Assembly (NCBI GenBank): GCA_030536685.1
Contig: JAUNPP010000009.1
Span: forward strand, 1-43,881
Direction: 5' to 3'
Length of the DNA stretch: 43,881 nucleotides
DNA from: Lachnospiraceae bacterium
Lineage (GTDB): Bacteria > Bacillota > Clostridia > Lachnospirales > Lachnospiraceae
Part shown: in pieces, positions 1 through 9,465 of the stretch
Layout of the letters: each line of letters starts with the position of its first letter
Position numbering within the stretch: the first letter of the stretch is position 1
Notes under the pieces: generated by a model
The model's database searches: none
What the model was told of the DNA's origin: nothing
What the model saw: only the letters and a program-made list of their open reading frames with translations
Translations under genes and position numbers: made by a program

Positions 1-18
1 ACAGTGAAAAGCAGCAGC

Positions 19-86
19 AAAAAAGCAGCTCTTTCAGGATGCAGGTCGGGAAAATGGATTCTGCTTCCTGAAAGAGCTGCTTTTTT
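19..86. terminator. Long inverted-repeat terminator after the DUF1292 gene
   Basis: A perfect 21-bp inverted repeat (arms 19-39 and 66-86) encloses a 26-nt loop. Each arm begins or ends in a run of A/T, so on either strand the hairpin is followed by a U-run. It lies just past the stop of the minus-strand DUF1292 gene and would end that transcript. It may also serve a plus-strand transcript entering from the left. Confidence 0.85.
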
Positions 87-112
87 CTGTTAACAGTGTT
101 TTAAATTAGCAA

Positions 113-430
113 TTAGCAGTTGGGATCTTCCGGAATGGTATCAAAAAAGTCTACTTCATCCAGATGTTCGTCAAATGCATCGATTGCCATATCAAATTCT
201 TCATCATCTTCGATGTTGATTAATTCGGGGGCGCCGTTTTCATCTACGCCATAGCCGTAGATATATACGTCACCTTCGGGATCGGAAACCTGTTCCATCG
301 GCTGGATTGCAATATATTCTTTACCGCCTGCGCTGTAGATCAGAAGAACGGCGCATTCCATGGTGCTTCCGTCTTCCAGTTCGATGGATACAGTTAAGTC
401 AAATCCGGGATCATCAGTTTTTTTAGCCAT
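113..430 (-). CDS. DUF1292 family small acidic protein
   Basis: A 105-residue, very acidic protein matching the DUF1292 (YrzB-like) family of Firmicutes; its molecular function is not established. Typical features are the N-terminal beta-rich segment with a 'V.IELEDG' pattern, a central 'EYIAI.P' strand and an acidic C-terminal tail rich in Asp/Glu. The start was placed at the ATG at 430 because an AAAGGAG ribosome binding site precedes it; a longer reading frame begins at 523 but its first 31 residues have no family character. It lies 97 nt downstream of ychF on the same strand and probably shares that transcript. Family assignment rests on recalled sequence pattern, so it is good but not certain. 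Confidence 0.8.
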   Translation of the reverse strand: MAKKTDDPGFDLTVSIELEDGSTMECAVLLIYSAGGKEYIAIQPMEQVSDPEGDVYIYGYGVDENGAPELINIEDDEEFDMAIDAFDEHLDEVDFFDTIPEDPNC

Positions 431-527
431 AATTGAAACTCCTTTAATTGTTTGGTTTATATTGTTTGGTGTATGATGAGTGAAATCGGAACAGCATGAA
501 AAATTGAAAACCTGCTGCTCCAAACAG

Positions 528-1625
528 TTACACGTTAAAGCGGAAGAGGATTACGTCTCCGTCCTTTACGACATAATCTTTGCCTTCAAGACCGATCAGT
601 CCCTTTTCTCTGGCGGCAGCATAAGTGCCTGCATCGAGCAGATCCTGATAATTTACGACCTCGGCGCGGATAAAGCCGCGTTCAAAGTCAGAATGGATCT
701 TGCCGGCTGCCTGAGGCGCTTTGGTACCTTTTTTGATGGTCCATGCGCGGGTTTCTGTTTCACCGGCAGTCAGATAGCTGATCAGTCCCAGCAGGCTGTA
801 GCTTGCCTGGATCAGCTTTTCAAGACCAGATTCGGAAAGTCCCAGATCTTCCAGAAATTCCTTCTTCTCGTCATCTTCCAGCTCTGCAATTTCCTGCTCA
901 ATTTGTGCGGAAACAACAAATACCTCACTGCCTTCTTCCTTTGCAAATTCGCGTACAGAAGCAACATAGTTATTGGAAGCACCGTCGTCCGCCAGATCGT
1001 CTTCTGTTACATTGGCAGCATAGATAACCGGCTTTGTGGTCAGAAGTGTCAGGGAATTTACAAATTCCATGCCCTCTTCATCGTCAAGCTCAAAGGTTTT
1101 GGCCGAATTGCCGTCTTCCAGATGCTTTTTCAGCTGTTCCAGGATTTCCAGCTCTCTTGCCAGTGCCTTATCATTTTTAGCGCCGCGGACTGTTTTGGAA
1201 ATCCGGCGTTCCAATACGTCGAGATCGGCAAATAACAGCTCCAGATTGATCGTTTCGATATCGCGCAGAGGATTGATACTGCCGTCTACATGAACAATAT
1301 TGCTGTCCTCAAAGCAGCGAACCACGTGAACGATAGCGTCTACCTCGCGGATGTGGGATAAAAACTGGTTGCCGAGTCCTTCTCCCTTGGAGGCGCCTTT
1401 TACAAGACCTGCAATATCTACAAATTCAATAACCGCAGGAGTAACCTTGCGGGAGTTATACATATCTGCCAGAAGTCCCAGACGGAAATCGGGAACGGGT
1501 ACGATACCCACATTGGGGTCGATGGTACAGAACGGATAATTGGCGGATTCCGCTCCGGCTTTTGTTAACGCATTAAATAAAGTACTTTTTCCTACATTGG
1601 GCAGGCCTACAATACCTAATTTCAT
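528..1625 (-). CDS. ychF: Redox-regulated ATPase/GTPase YchF (Obg-like, OLA1 family)
   Basis: A 365-residue cytoplasmic P-loop NTPase of the Obg/YchF family, which favours ATP over GTP and associates with ribosomes. The G1 motif GLPNVGKST is at residues 7-15. The middle shows the YchF coiled-coil/helical insert, and the C-terminal TGS-like domain ends in the conserved '[17 protein letters not shown]', which is diagnostic. Length equals the usual ~365 residues. An AAGGAGG ribosome binding site sits 6 nt before the ATG. A promoter candidate on the minus strand lies about 110 nt upstream. Confidence 0.96.
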   Translation of the reverse strand: MKLGIVGLPNVGKSTLFNALTKAGAESANYPFCTIDPNVGIVPVPDFRLGLLADMYNSRKVTPAVIEFVDIAGLVKGASKGEGLGNQFLSHIREVDAIVHVVRCFEDSNIVHVDGSINPLRDIETINLELLFADLDVLERRISKTVRGAKNDKALARELEILEQLKKHLEDGNSAKTFELDDEEGMEFVNSLTLLTTKPVIYAANVTEDDLADDGASNNYVASVREFAKEEGSEVFVVSAQIEQEIAELEDDEKKEFLEDLGLSESGLEKLIQASYSLLGLISYLTAGETETRAWTIKKGTKAPQAAGKIHSDFERGFIRAEVVNYQDLLDAGTYAAAREKGLIGLEGKDYVVKDGDVILFRFNV

Positions 1626-1734
1626 ATCTATTCCTCCTTAAGCCCTGTGCAGTCATGCCTGCACATCAGCATCCCTGAATCCATGTTTCATGCTTTGAGG
1701 GCAGAAATCACCTAAAGCAAGCACACTCGGCACA

Positions 1735-1763
1735 ATTCTAACATAAAAGAATCGGGGATGCAA
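1735..1763 (-). promoter_or_regulatory. Candidate sigma-A promoter for ychF
   Basis: On the minus strand TTGCAT (1758-1763) is followed after 17 nt by TAGAAT (1735-1740), and TGT directly before the -10 makes an extended -10. The -35 is weak. Predicted by eye only. Confidence 0.45.
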
Positions 1764-1774
1764 TGCTTTTCCTC

Positions 1775-1803
1775 TTGCACTTTCTCCTGCAAAAGAGTAA
1801 AAT
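1775..1803 (+). promoter_or_regulatory. Candidate sigma-A promoter for lgt
   Basis: TTGCAC (1775-1780), a 17-nt spacer and TAAAAT (1798-1803) precede lgt by about 40 nt. Spacing is ideal and the -10 matches 5 of 6 consensus bases. Confidence 0.45.
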
Positions 1804-1841
1804 TAAACGGATAAATTTTGAAAAGATTGGAGTGAATCGGT

Positions 1842-2723
1842 ATGTTGCTGCAAGCACCGGATATTCGGTTTCCTGGGCTGGGAATCGAAATTGAAAGTCT
1901 TCCAAACGGAATAACTCTTCCGATTGGAGATGGATTTGAAGTGAAATTTTACGGTATTATCATAGGAATCGGTATTCTCTGCGGATATCTCATTGCGTGT
2001 CAGATGGGAAAACGGGAAAAGATATCTTCTGATACCATTATTGATTTTCTGTTATATGCGATTGTATTTTCCATTATAGGTGCCAGACTTTATTACGTTG
2101 TTTTTTCATGGGATTATTATAAGAATAACCCTCTGGAGATTCTGAACCTGCGGGGAGGCGGGCTGGCAATTTACGGTGGTGTGATCGCAGCGTTTCTGAC
2201 CCTATATGTTTACACCAGATTGAAAAAAATGTCATTTTTCCAGATGGCAGACTGCTGTGTGCCGGGGCTGGCACTGGGGCAGATGATCGGCCGGTGGGGG
2301 AATTTCTTTAACTGCGAGGCCTTTGGAGGATATTCTGATGGATTCTTGTCTATGTGGATCCAAAAGTCCAGAGTTTACAGCGGCTATATTACAGAAGAAA
2401 TCAATCAGCATCTGGCCGTGTATGAGGGTGCGGAATATATCCAGGTGCACCCGACCTTTCTGTATGAATCGTTATGGAATCTGGGGGTAGTACTGATCCT
2501 CGTGACCGTACACCGCAGGAAGAAGTTTAACGGACAGATTTTCTGGATGTATCTGGGGCTTTATGGACTTGGACGCGTCTGGATAGAAGGACTTCGTACC
2601 GACCAGCTGCTGATTGGCGGCACAGGAATTGCGGTATCCCAGCTGTTATCTGCCTGTTTGATCGTTGTCAGCGTCGTGATGATTGTAATTCAGATGCGCC
2701 GGAAAAAACATATGGTTTCATAG
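1842..2723 (+). CDS. lgt: Prolipoprotein diacylglyceryl transferase Lgt
   Basis: A 293-residue polytopic membrane enzyme that moves a diacylglyceryl group from phosphatidylglycerol to the lipobox cysteine of prolipoproteins. The Lgt signature GRWGNFFNCEAFG (residues 150-162) contains the conserved Arg, Asn and Glu. 'LRGGGLAIYGG' near residue 103 and 'HPTFLYES' are further family motifs. About seven hydrophobic segments alternate with short loops, as expected. The ATG at 1842 is preceded by a GGAG ribosome binding site. It diverges from ychF and is followed by a promoter-bearing gap before the division cluster, so it is probably transcribed alone. Confidence 0.96.
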   Translation: MLLQAPDIRFPGLGIEIESLPNGITLPIGDGFEVKFYGIIIGIGILCGYLIACQMGKREKISSDTIIDFLLYAIVFSIIGARLYYVVFSWDYYKNNPLEILNLRGGGLAIYGGVIAAFLTLYVYTRLKKMSFFQMADCCVPGLALGQMIGRWGNFFNCEAFGGYSDGFLSMWIQKSRVYSGYITEEINQHLAVYEGAEYIQVHPTFLYESLWNLGVVLILVTVHRRKKFNGQIFWMYLGLYGLGRVWIEGLRTDQLLIGGTGIAVSQLLSACLIVVSVVMIVIQMRRKKHMVS

Positions 2724-2733
2724 AAAAAAAGCT

Positions 2734-2761
2734 TTGCAATTGACGTATAGTGTGCTAAAAT
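2734..2761 (+). promoter_or_regulatory. Candidate promoter of the division/cell-wall cluster
   Basis: TTGCAA (2734-2739), 16-nt spacer, TAAAAT (2756-2761) with TGC directly before it (extended -10). It lies in the 186-bp gap between lgt and rsmH. No mraZ gene or obvious MraZ repeat boxes were seen in the gap. Confidence 0.45.
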
Positions 2762-2909
2762 AGATATTAGGCTTCTCTATCATGAAGTTTTGCAGGAAAA
2801 GGAAGTCAGTATACGGGCGGCGGAGAACATGTGGAAAGTATGCTTTATGATACCGTTTTGCTGCCGTCTATTCAGGATTGCCGTTCAGGCATAAAATTCA
2901 GGGAGAGAT

Positions 2910-3857
2910 ATGGAACAGATTGAATTTAATCATGTATCGGTGCTGCTTAAGGAGACAGTAGATGGACTGGATCTGAAACCTGGCGCCGTGATTGTAGATG
3001 GAACAATGGGATTTGGAGGTCACACCTTTGAGGTGCTTACAAGACTTGCGGGAACAGGGCGTGTGATCTGTATTGATCAGGATGCGGATGCGATTGCAGC
3101 AGCTTCCAGGAGGCTGGAGCCTTATAAAGAGCAGGTGACGATTGTACGCAGCAATTATGTGGACATGCCGCTTGTGCTGGATTCTCTTGGCGTGGAGCAG
3201 GTGGATGGCATCATTCTTGATCTGGGTGTCAGCTCATTTCAGCTGGACGAAGCTTCAAGAGGCTTTACATACCGTATGGAGGGGCCGCTTGATATGCGCA
3301 TGGACCAGAGAAATCCGGTTACGGCGGCAGAGCTGGTGAATACCTGTTCCAGAGAAGAATTATGCAGGATTTTATGGGATTACGGAGAAGAACGGTACGC
3401 AAGGAATATTGTGGACCGCATTCTGAAGACAAGGGAAACCGCACCTGTAGAAACCACGACACAGCTGGTGGATATTATCAGGGCATCTATTCCGGCAAAG
3501 GCAAGAAACGCAGGCGGTCATCCGGCAAAGAGAACCTTTCAGGCTCTTAGGATCGCAGTGAATCGTGAACTGGATGTTCTGACCGATTCTATCGATGCGA
3601 TGATCGACCGGCTTGCACCGGGAGGAAGACTTTGTATTATTACCTTCCAGTCTCTGGAAGACCGCATTGTAAAGAACCAGTTCCGCAGGAACGAGAATCC
3701 GTGTACCTGTCCGCCGGAATTTCCGGTGTGCGTGTGCGGTAAGAAAAGCAAGGGCAGAGTGGTGACACGCAAGCCTGTGCTGCCGACAAAAGAGGAGATA
3801 GAACGCAACAAAAGATCAAAAAGCGCCAAGCTCCGTATTTTTGAAAAAAACAGATAA
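2910..3857 (+). CDS. rsmH: 16S rRNA (cytosine-1402-N4)-methyltransferase RsmH
   Basis: A 315-residue SAM-dependent methyltransferase (MraW family) that methylates C1402 of 16S rRNA together with RsmI. Recognisable motifs are 'NHVSVLLKETVDGL' at the N-terminus, the SAM-binding 'VDGTMGFGGHT' near residue 30, 'LDLGVSSFQLD' near residue 100, 'HPAKRTFQALRI' and the C-terminal 'TRKPVLPTKEEI'. Length is normal. It opens the division cluster, 12 nt ahead of ftsL, which is its usual place in Firmicutes, except that mraZ, usually just before it, is missing. Confidence 0.97.
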   Translation: MEQIEFNHVSVLLKETVDGLDLKPGAVIVDGTMGFGGHTFEVLTRLAGTGRVICIDQDADAIAAASRRLEPYKEQVTIVRSNYVDMPLVLDSLGVEQVDGIILDLGVSSFQLDEASRGFTYRMEGPLDMRMDQRNPVTAAELVNTCSREELCRILWDYGEERYARNIVDRILKTRETAPVETTTQLVDIIRASIPAKARNAGGHPAKRTFQALRIAVNRELDVLTDSIDAMIDRLAPGGRLCIITFQSLEDRIVKNQFRRNENPCTCPPEFPVCVCGKKSKGRVVTRKPVLPTKEEIERNKRSKSAKLRIFEKNR

Positions 3858-3869
3858 GGGGGATGTGGG

Positions 3870-4325
3870 ATGGCTGAGTATAGAACCCAGCGCAGATACC
3901 TGGTGAATGGTAGTTCTGCTGTAAGAGAGCAAGAAGAAAGACAAGTTGAGAGAAAACCGGTAAAAAAGAGACAGCGGCGGGTGCTTCCACGTACTGCAGT
4001 TGACATTATCCCGATTGCGTATGTATTTATGGTAGCAGTATCCTGTATCTGTATTCTGGCATTTTCCGTGATGTATATCCACGCGAGAACAGAAGTGACT
4101 GCTCTTTCGAAGCAGGTTTCTACGCTGCAGGCGACTCTGGAGGATATCAAACAGGATAATCAGGATCTGCAGAATGAGATTACGACCTGCACCAGTATCG
4201 ATACGATTCGTAAAAAGGCGACTCAGAAACTTGGTATGGTACCTGCAGATGAAACACAGATCGTTTACTATGATTCATCTGATTCAGAATATGTAAGACA
4301 GAAGGAAGATATTCCCAATGAGTAA
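3870..4325 (+). CDS. ftsL: FtsL-like cell division protein
   Basis: A 151-residue bitopic protein. A basic, Arg/Lys/Gln-rich cytoplasmic N-terminus (residues 1-45) is followed by one membrane helix (about 50-70) and an extracytoplasmic coiled coil (about 73-115), the FtsL/DivIC plan. FtsL forms a complex with DivIB/FtsQ and DivIC and activates FtsW and the septal PBP. Sequence conservation in this family is low, so the call leans on topology and on position between rsmH and a class B PBP, as in Bacillus subtilis. Its last 8 nt overlap the next gene, suggesting translational coupling. Confidence 0.85.
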   Translation: MAEYRTQRRYLVNGSSAVREQEERQVERKPVKKRQRRVLPRTAVDIIPIAYVFMVAVSCICILAFSVMYIHARTEVTALSKQVSTLQATLEDIKQDNQDLQNEITTCTSIDTIRKKATQKLGMVPADETQIVYYDSSDSEYVRQKEDIPNE

Positions 4326-6498
4326 GAAAAAGAAAAGGCGGCCTGCACCCAGAAAGGTCGCCAGATATATTAAATTCAGAACAGGCCTGGTATTCCTAGT
4401 GGTACTGGGCTTAATGTCTTTTTTAATCCTGAGGATTATTGTAATCAGTAAAAATGACGGAGAAGATTATAACAAGACGATCCTGTCCCAGATGTCCTAT
4501 GACAGCCGTGTGATTCAGGCCGAGCGCGGAAAAATTATGGATCGGAACGGCACAAGCCTTGCATACAACGAAAATCGTTACAATCTGATTTTGGAGCCGA
4601 AGAATATTTTAGAGGATGAAGCCGATAAGGAGGTTACTCTGACAGCTCTTGAAAAATGCTATGGTTACGACAGAAAGGAGATTGAAGAGCGCCTGAAAGC
4701 CAATCCCAACTCCTACTATGACCGCTACAAAAATCAGATTTCAGAAAAAGCAATGCAGAAATTTCTGGATTATACAGAAGAATACAATAATGCGAAGGAC
4801 ACAGAGCAGGAAAGCGCTTCCGAGCCGGAAACAAAAGCGGATACGGAGGATAAAAAGTCCGATTCCTCTTTCCTGGGACGTATAAAAGGTCTTTTTTCAG
4901 ATGATGATGATTCTGACAAGGAAGAAAAGAAAAGAGGAAAAATAAAAGGCGTTTATTTTGAGAAAAACCAGAAGCGTGTTTATCCGTATAAAAGCCTGGC
5001 CTCTACAACGATAGGATTTGCCAATTCAGCCGGCGGCGTGACAGGGCTTGAAAGCTATTACAATGATTTGCTGAAGGGAACAGATGGACGCAGATTCGGC
5101 TATCTGAACGAAGAATCCTCTGTGGATGTACAGACGATTGAAGAAACAGACGGATATTCATTGGTAACTACGCTGAGCAGTTATATTCAGAAGGTCTGTG
5201 AAGACGTCATTAACCGATATGAGAAGAAGACAGGAAGCAATGTCACTTCCATTATGGTCATGAATCCCAATAACGGTGAAATTTATGCCATGTCGGAAAG
5301 CAGGCAGTTTAATCTGCAGAAACCTGATGATCTGACCAGCTATTATTCGGAAAAAGAGCTGAAGAAGATGTCAAGAAAGCAGAAATCAGAGGCTCTTTTA
5401 CAGATATGGCGTAATTTCTGTACAAGCACCAGCTATGAACCCGGTTCTACAGCGAAGGTATTTACGGTGGCGGCAGGTCTGGAGGAGGATCGCCTCAAAC
5501 AGAATGATACTTTTGTCTGTGATGGTGTGGGAGTCTATGGCGGCTGCAGAATCCACTGCCATAAGCGGAGCGGACATGGCAGTTTGAATGTGATGGGGGC
5601 TCTGATGGCCTCCTGCAATGATGCGCTGATGCTGATGGGAGATAAGATCGGAACCGAAATTTTCTGTGATTATCAGTCAAAATTCAATTTCGGCCGGCTG
5701 ACCGGCGTTGATCTGCCTGATGAATTTTCCTGTTCCAATCAGATCTATCATGCGGATAATATGACCAGTGTCGATCTGGCAACCAACTCCTTCGGACAGA
5801 ACTTTTATGTAACAATGGTTCAGATGTGCGCTGCCTATGCGTCACTTGTCAATGGCGGCAATTATTATGAGCCCCATGTGGTGAAACAGATACTGGATGG
5901 CGACGGAAACGTGCTGGAGAATGTGGAACCCAAGCTGGTTCGCCAGACAGTCAGCAAAAATACCAGTGAATTTATGAAGGAAGCTCTGCTTCAGACGGTA
6001 GAAAACGGTACCGGTAACCGTATCAAGATCGAAGGCTACGAAATCGGCGGTAAAACAGGTACTGCGGAAAAAGCTGATGTGGGAGCGGCAGAGGAAACCT
6101 ACACCGTTTCCTTTATGTCTGTAGCACCTGCATATGATCCGGAGGTAATCGTTTACGTTGTAGTAGATGAACCGAACTGCACAAAGGCCGAGAACACATA
6201 CCAGGCCAAAGATCTGTGTAAAGAGGTATTGGAAAAAATACTGCCGTATCTGAATATTTATCCGACTGCGGATGAAGATTCCGTATCCAATGCAAATGGT
6301 GATTTTACCGATCCTGAGGATGATGAGATGTATGATGAGGATACTCCGATCATTGAAACACCGCAGCAGATAAAAGATGCTGAACGAATCAGAAAGGAAG
6401 CTGAAAAAGCACAGAACAAGAATAAAACAGAAGATAAGAACAAAACAGAAAGTAAAAACAAGAACAAAACAGAAAGCAAGAATAAAACCGGAAATTAA
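4318..6498 (+). CDS. Class B penicillin-binding protein (septal FtsI/PbpB-type transpeptidase)
   Basis: A 726-residue peptidoglycan transpeptidase anchored by one N-terminal helix (residues ~20-45). The PBP dimerisation domain starts at 'AERGKIMDRNG'. The transpeptidase domain holds the three active-site motifs STAK (S377, K380), SCN (432-434) and KTGT (K579). Two features are unusual: an acidic low-complexity insert at about residues 159-211 inside the N-terminal domain, and a C-terminal tail after ~650 that is acidic and then Lys/Asn/Thr-rich with short repeats. No PASTA domain is seen. Position right after ftsL matches pbpB of Bacillus; a spoVD role is less likely because a second class B PBP follows. 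Confidence 0.92.
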   Translation: MSKKKKRRPAPRKVARYIKFRTGLVFLVVLGLMSFLILRIIVISKNDGEDYNKTILSQMSYDSRVIQAERGKIMDRNGTSLAYNENRYNLILEPKNILEDEADKEVTLTALEKCYGYDRKEIEERLKANPNSYYDRYKNQISEKAMQKFLDYTEEYNNAKDTEQESASEPETKADTEDKKSDSSFLGRIKGLFSDDDDSDKEEKKRGKIKGVYFEKNQKRVYPYKSLASTTIGFANSAGGVTGLESYYNDLLKGTDGRRFGYLNEESSVDVQTIEETDGYSLVTTLSSYIQKVCEDVINRYEKKTGSNVTSIMVMNPNNGEIYAMSESRQFNLQKPDDLTSYYSEKELKKMSRKQKSEALLQIWRNFCTSTSYEPGSTAKVFTVAAGLEEDRLKQNDTFVCDGVGVYGGCRIHCHKRSGHGSLNVMGALMASCNDALMLMGDKIGTEIFCDYQSKFNFGRLTGVDLPDEFSCSNQIYHADNMTSVDLATNSFGQNFYVTMVQMCAAYASLVNGGNYYEPHVVKQILDGDGNVLENVEPKLVRQTVSKNTSEFMKEALLQTVENGTGNRIKIEGYEIGGKTGTAEKADVGAAEETYTVSFMSVAPAYDPEVIVYVVVDEPNCTKAENTYQAKDLCKEVLEKILPYLNIYPTADEDSVSNANGDFTDPEDDEMYDEDTPIIETPQQIKDAERIRKEAEKAQNKNKTEDKNKTESKNKNKTESKNKTGN

Positions 6499-6596
6499 AA
6501 GAATACCGACTAAAAACAAACAGGGGCTGAGAAATGAAATCTCTTTCCGCTGCATAGAATAGGAAAAAGACCGGAATATGCAGTGCAGGTGATGAT

Positions 6597-8366
6597 ATGA
6601 GTCAGGAAAGCTCCCGATTTCCGATTAAACTGAGGACGCTTGTGTTTGCAGGTGCCAGCTTTCTGCTGCTGTTAGCCGTAACCGGACGTATTGTCTGGCT
6701 GATGGTGTGGCAGAGTGCGTATTATGAAGAAGAAGCCCTTGATGTGCAGCAGCGTGAGCGTGCGATCAAAGCTGCACGGGGCGAGATATATGACCGAAAC
6801 GGTACATTGCTGGCGGGAAACCGAACAGTGTGTACTGTTTCGGTTGTTCACAATCAGGTGGAAAAACCTGAGCTGGTAATCCAAAAACTATCAGAGCTTT
6901 TGAAGCTTTCAAAGGAATCTGTCCGCAAAAAAGTGGAAAAGTACAGTTCGCGGGAGATTGTGGCAGCGAATGTGGATAAGGAGACAGGCGACCAGATCAG
7001 GATGCTGCATATGCGGGGAGTAAAGGTAGATGAAGATTACAAGCGCTACTATCCGTTTGGAACGCTTGCAAGTAAGATTCTGGGCTTTACCGGCGGAGAT
7101 AATCAGGGGATTCTGGGGCTTGAGGTGGAATATGAAGAACTGCTGAAGGGACAGAACGGTATTATCCTCACACCGACAGATGCCGCAGGCGCAGAGCTTG
7201 AGGAGCAGGCGGAAAAGCGGGTAGAGCCGGTTCCCGGAAAGAACCTTTACCTGACTCTCGATGCAGACGTACAGTCTTATGCGCAGCAGACAGCCCAATG
7301 CCTGTATGAAGAAAAATCGGCAAAGCATGTCAGTATTATGGTAATGAACCCGCAGAATGGTGAGATCTATGCAATGGCAGATGTGCCGGAGTATGATCTG
7401 AATGCTCCATTTACGCTGTATCATGAAGATGGAAGCGAATATTCAAAGACCGAGCTGGCGGCGCTGTCGGAAAAGGAACGCTCCGACCTGCGCAATCAGA
7501 TGTGGAGAAACTTCTGCATCAATGATACGTACGAGCCGGGGTCGACATTTAAAATCATTACAATGGCAGCCGGGCTGTCCGAGGGTGTGGTAACTCCGGA
7601 GGAGAATTTTTTCTGCCCCGGCTATAAAATTGTGGAGGACCGCAGAATCCGCTGCCATAAAACCTCCGGTCATGGAAGTGAAACCTTTGTGCAGGGAGCT
7701 ATGAATTCCTGCAATCCGGTTTTTATGGAGGTTGGGCTGCGGATGGGGCCTTCGGTTTTTTTGAAGTATGTCAGGCAGTTTCAGATATTGAAAAAGACGG
7801 GAGTCGATCTGCCGGGGGAGGCCGCTGCAATTATGCACAGCCTTGAAAATATCGGTGAGGTAGAGCTTGCAACGATGTCCTTTGGGCAGTCCTTTCAGCT
7901 GACGCCGCTGCGTCACCTGACGACAATCTGTTCCCTGATCAACGGCGGAAAAACGATCATTCCGCATTTTGCACGTTATTCTGAGGATGTGTCTGCAAAT
8001 GCGAATGCGTCTGCAAATCGGGTGGAATTCTTTAAATGGGAGGCAGGAGAGCAGGTGCTTTCCGAAAAAGTCAGCCAAACAGTACAGACGATCCTGGAAG
8101 CGGTCGTGGCAGAGGGCGGCGGGAAAAAGGCTGCTGTGGAGGGCTATCGGATCGGCGGAAAGACGGCCACCTCGGAAAAGCTGCCCCGCGGAAACGGAAA
8201 GTATATTTCCTCGTTTGTCGGTTTTTTCCCGGCAGATCATCCAACGCTGGCGGTACTTGTGCTGGTGAATGAGCCTCAGGGCATTTATTACGGAGGAACC
8301 GTGTGCGCACCGCCGGCAGCCGATATCCTTCAAAATATCATTCCTTTTATGAAAGAACGCTATTGA
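6597..8366 (+). CDS. Class B penicillin-binding protein, SpoVD/FtsI-like, with KTA in place of KTG
   Basis: A 589-residue class B PBP with one N-terminal membrane helix (about 12-33), the dimerisation motif 'AARGEIYDRNGTLLAGN' and a transpeptidase domain. Active-site motifs are STFK (S316, K319) and SCN (371-373). The third box reads KTAT (K522-T523-A524) instead of the near-universal KTGT. By position (second PBP after ftsL, before mraY) it corresponds to spoVD of Bacillus, which makes spore cortex peptidoglycan, but it lacks a PASTA domain. It lies 98 nt after the previous PBP. Whether it is spore-specific cannot be told from sequence. Confidence 0.9.
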   Translation: MSQESSRFPIKLRTLVFAGASFLLLLAVTGRIVWLMVWQSAYYEEEALDVQQRERAIKAARGEIYDRNGTLLAGNRTVCTVSVVHNQVEKPELVIQKLSELLKLSKESVRKKVEKYSSREIVAANVDKETGDQIRMLHMRGVKVDEDYKRYYPFGTLASKILGFTGGDNQGILGLEVEYEELLKGQNGIILTPTDAAGAELEEQAEKRVEPVPGKNLYLTLDADVQSYAQQTAQCLYEEKSAKHVSIMVMNPQNGEIYAMADVPEYDLNAPFTLYHEDGSEYSKTELAALSEKERSDLRNQMWRNFCINDTYEPGSTFKIITMAAGLSEGVVTPEENFFCPGYKIVEDRRIRCHKTSGHGSETFVQGAMNSCNPVFMEVGLRMGPSVFLKYVRQFQILKKTGVDLPGEAAAIMHSLENIGEVELATMSFGQSFQLTPLRHLTTICSLINGGKTIIPHFARYSEDVSANANASANRVEFFKWEAGEQVLSEKVSQTVQTILEAVVAEGGGKKAAVEGYRIGGKTATSEKLPRGNGKYISSFVGFFPADHPTLAVLVLVNEPQGIYYGGTVCAPPAADILQNIIPFMKERY

Positions 8367-8478
8367 CACGGGAGAGTCCGGGAGATATGATTACGGAGTA
8401 TCACGGTAATCCTGTTTGATAAATCTGTCTGGTGCTTTTGCATCAGGGGAAAATAAAATACATAGCAGAGGTGAAAAT

Positions 8479-9441
8479 ATGAATATGAATTACTTCAGCG
8501 CAATTGTTCCTGCGCTTGTATCATTTGCAATCAGTGCGATTGCCTGCAAATGTCTGATTCCGATTCTGTATAAACTGAAATTCGGGCAGTATATCAGAGA
8601 GGATGGCCCCAAAAGCCATTTGAAAAAACAGGGAACTCCTACCATGGGCGGTATAGCCTTTGTTCTGGGAATTATTATAACCTGTCTCTTTTTTGTAAAG
8701 GATTATCCTGCAATCGTGCCGATCCTTTTTGTAACGGTAGGATTCGGTCTGGTAGGATTTCTGGATGATTTTATTAAAATTGTTATGAAACACAACGAAG
8801 GCCTGAAGCCGAAGCAGAAGCTTCTTCTTCAGCTGCTTGTAGCTGCTGTTTTCTGTTATTATCTGATGAGCCGGGATGTGCCTGGAACCGATATGCTGAT
8901 TCCGTTTACATCATGGAAGCTGGAACTGGGATGGCTGTTTATTCCGGCCTATCTGATTATCGTTCTGGGAACTGACAACGGCGTAAATCTGACGGACGGA
9001 CTGGATGGTCTGTGCAGCAGCGTTACTTTGATGGTTGCGGTATTCTTTACGGTGATTTCCGTTTTATCCGGAGCAGGGATTGAACCGGTCACTGCTGCAG
9101 TAGCAGGCGGTCTGGCAGGATTTCTGCTGTTTAACTGTTATCCGGCAAAGGTGTTTATGGGAGATACCGGTTCCCTTGCTTTGGGTGGATTTGTAGTATC
9201 TGCGGCATTTATGACCAATATGCCGATCTATATTGCACTGGTTGGCTTCATTTATCTGATGGAAACCGTTTCTGTTATACTTCAGGTGGCTTATTTTAAA
9301 TCAACCGGCGGAAAACGCCTCTTTAAAATGGCTCCGATTCACCATCATTTTGAAGCGCTTGGCTGGTCTGAAACCCGTATCGTAACGGTTTTCAGTATTA
9401 TTACCGTGGTTATGTGTCTGATTTCTTTCCTTGCTTTGTAA
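8479..9441 (+). CDS. mraY: Phospho-N-acetylmuramoyl-pentapeptide-transferase MraY
   Basis: A 320-residue polytopic enzyme that transfers phospho-MurNAc-pentapeptide to undecaprenyl phosphate, making lipid I. Family motifs visible are 'SHLKKQGTPTMGG' (N-terminal), 'GFLDDFIKI' with the Asp pair, 'DNGVNLTDGLDGL', 'VFMGDTGSLALGG' and 'MAPIHHHFE' near the C-terminus. The start was set at 8479, where AGAGGTG is suitably spaced; an upstream in-frame extension to 8416 lacks family similarity. The 112 nt before it hold no gene. murD follows after 24 nt. Confidence 0.97.
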   Translation: MNMNYFSAIVPALVSFAISAIACKCLIPILYKLKFGQYIREDGPKSHLKKQGTPTMGGIAFVLGIIITCLFFVKDYPAIVPILFVTVGFGLVGFLDDFIKIVMKHNEGLKPKQKLLLQLLVAAVFCYYLMSRDVPGTDMLIPFTSWKLELGWLFIPAYLIIVLGTDNGVNLTDGLDGLCSSVTLMVAVFFTVISVLSGAGIEPVTAAVAGGLAGFLLFNCYPAKVFMGDTGSLALGGFVVSAAFMTNMPIYIALVGFIYLMETVSVILQVAYFKSTGGKRLFKMAPIHHHFEALGWSETRIVTVFSIITVVMCLISFLAL

Positions 9442-9465
9442 GCAGCAGGAATATGGAGGGAGAAA

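Noticed and set aside
480..1235. 251-residue plus-strand frame opposite ychF
   Set aside because: Shadow of the well-conserved YchF gene, rich in Cys/Phe and without a ribosome binding site.
7443..8369. 308-residue frame antisense to the SpoVD-like PBP
   Set aside because: It mirrors a conserved gene whose active-site motifs read clearly on the plus strand; Arg/His/Cys-rich composition is typical of a shadow frame.
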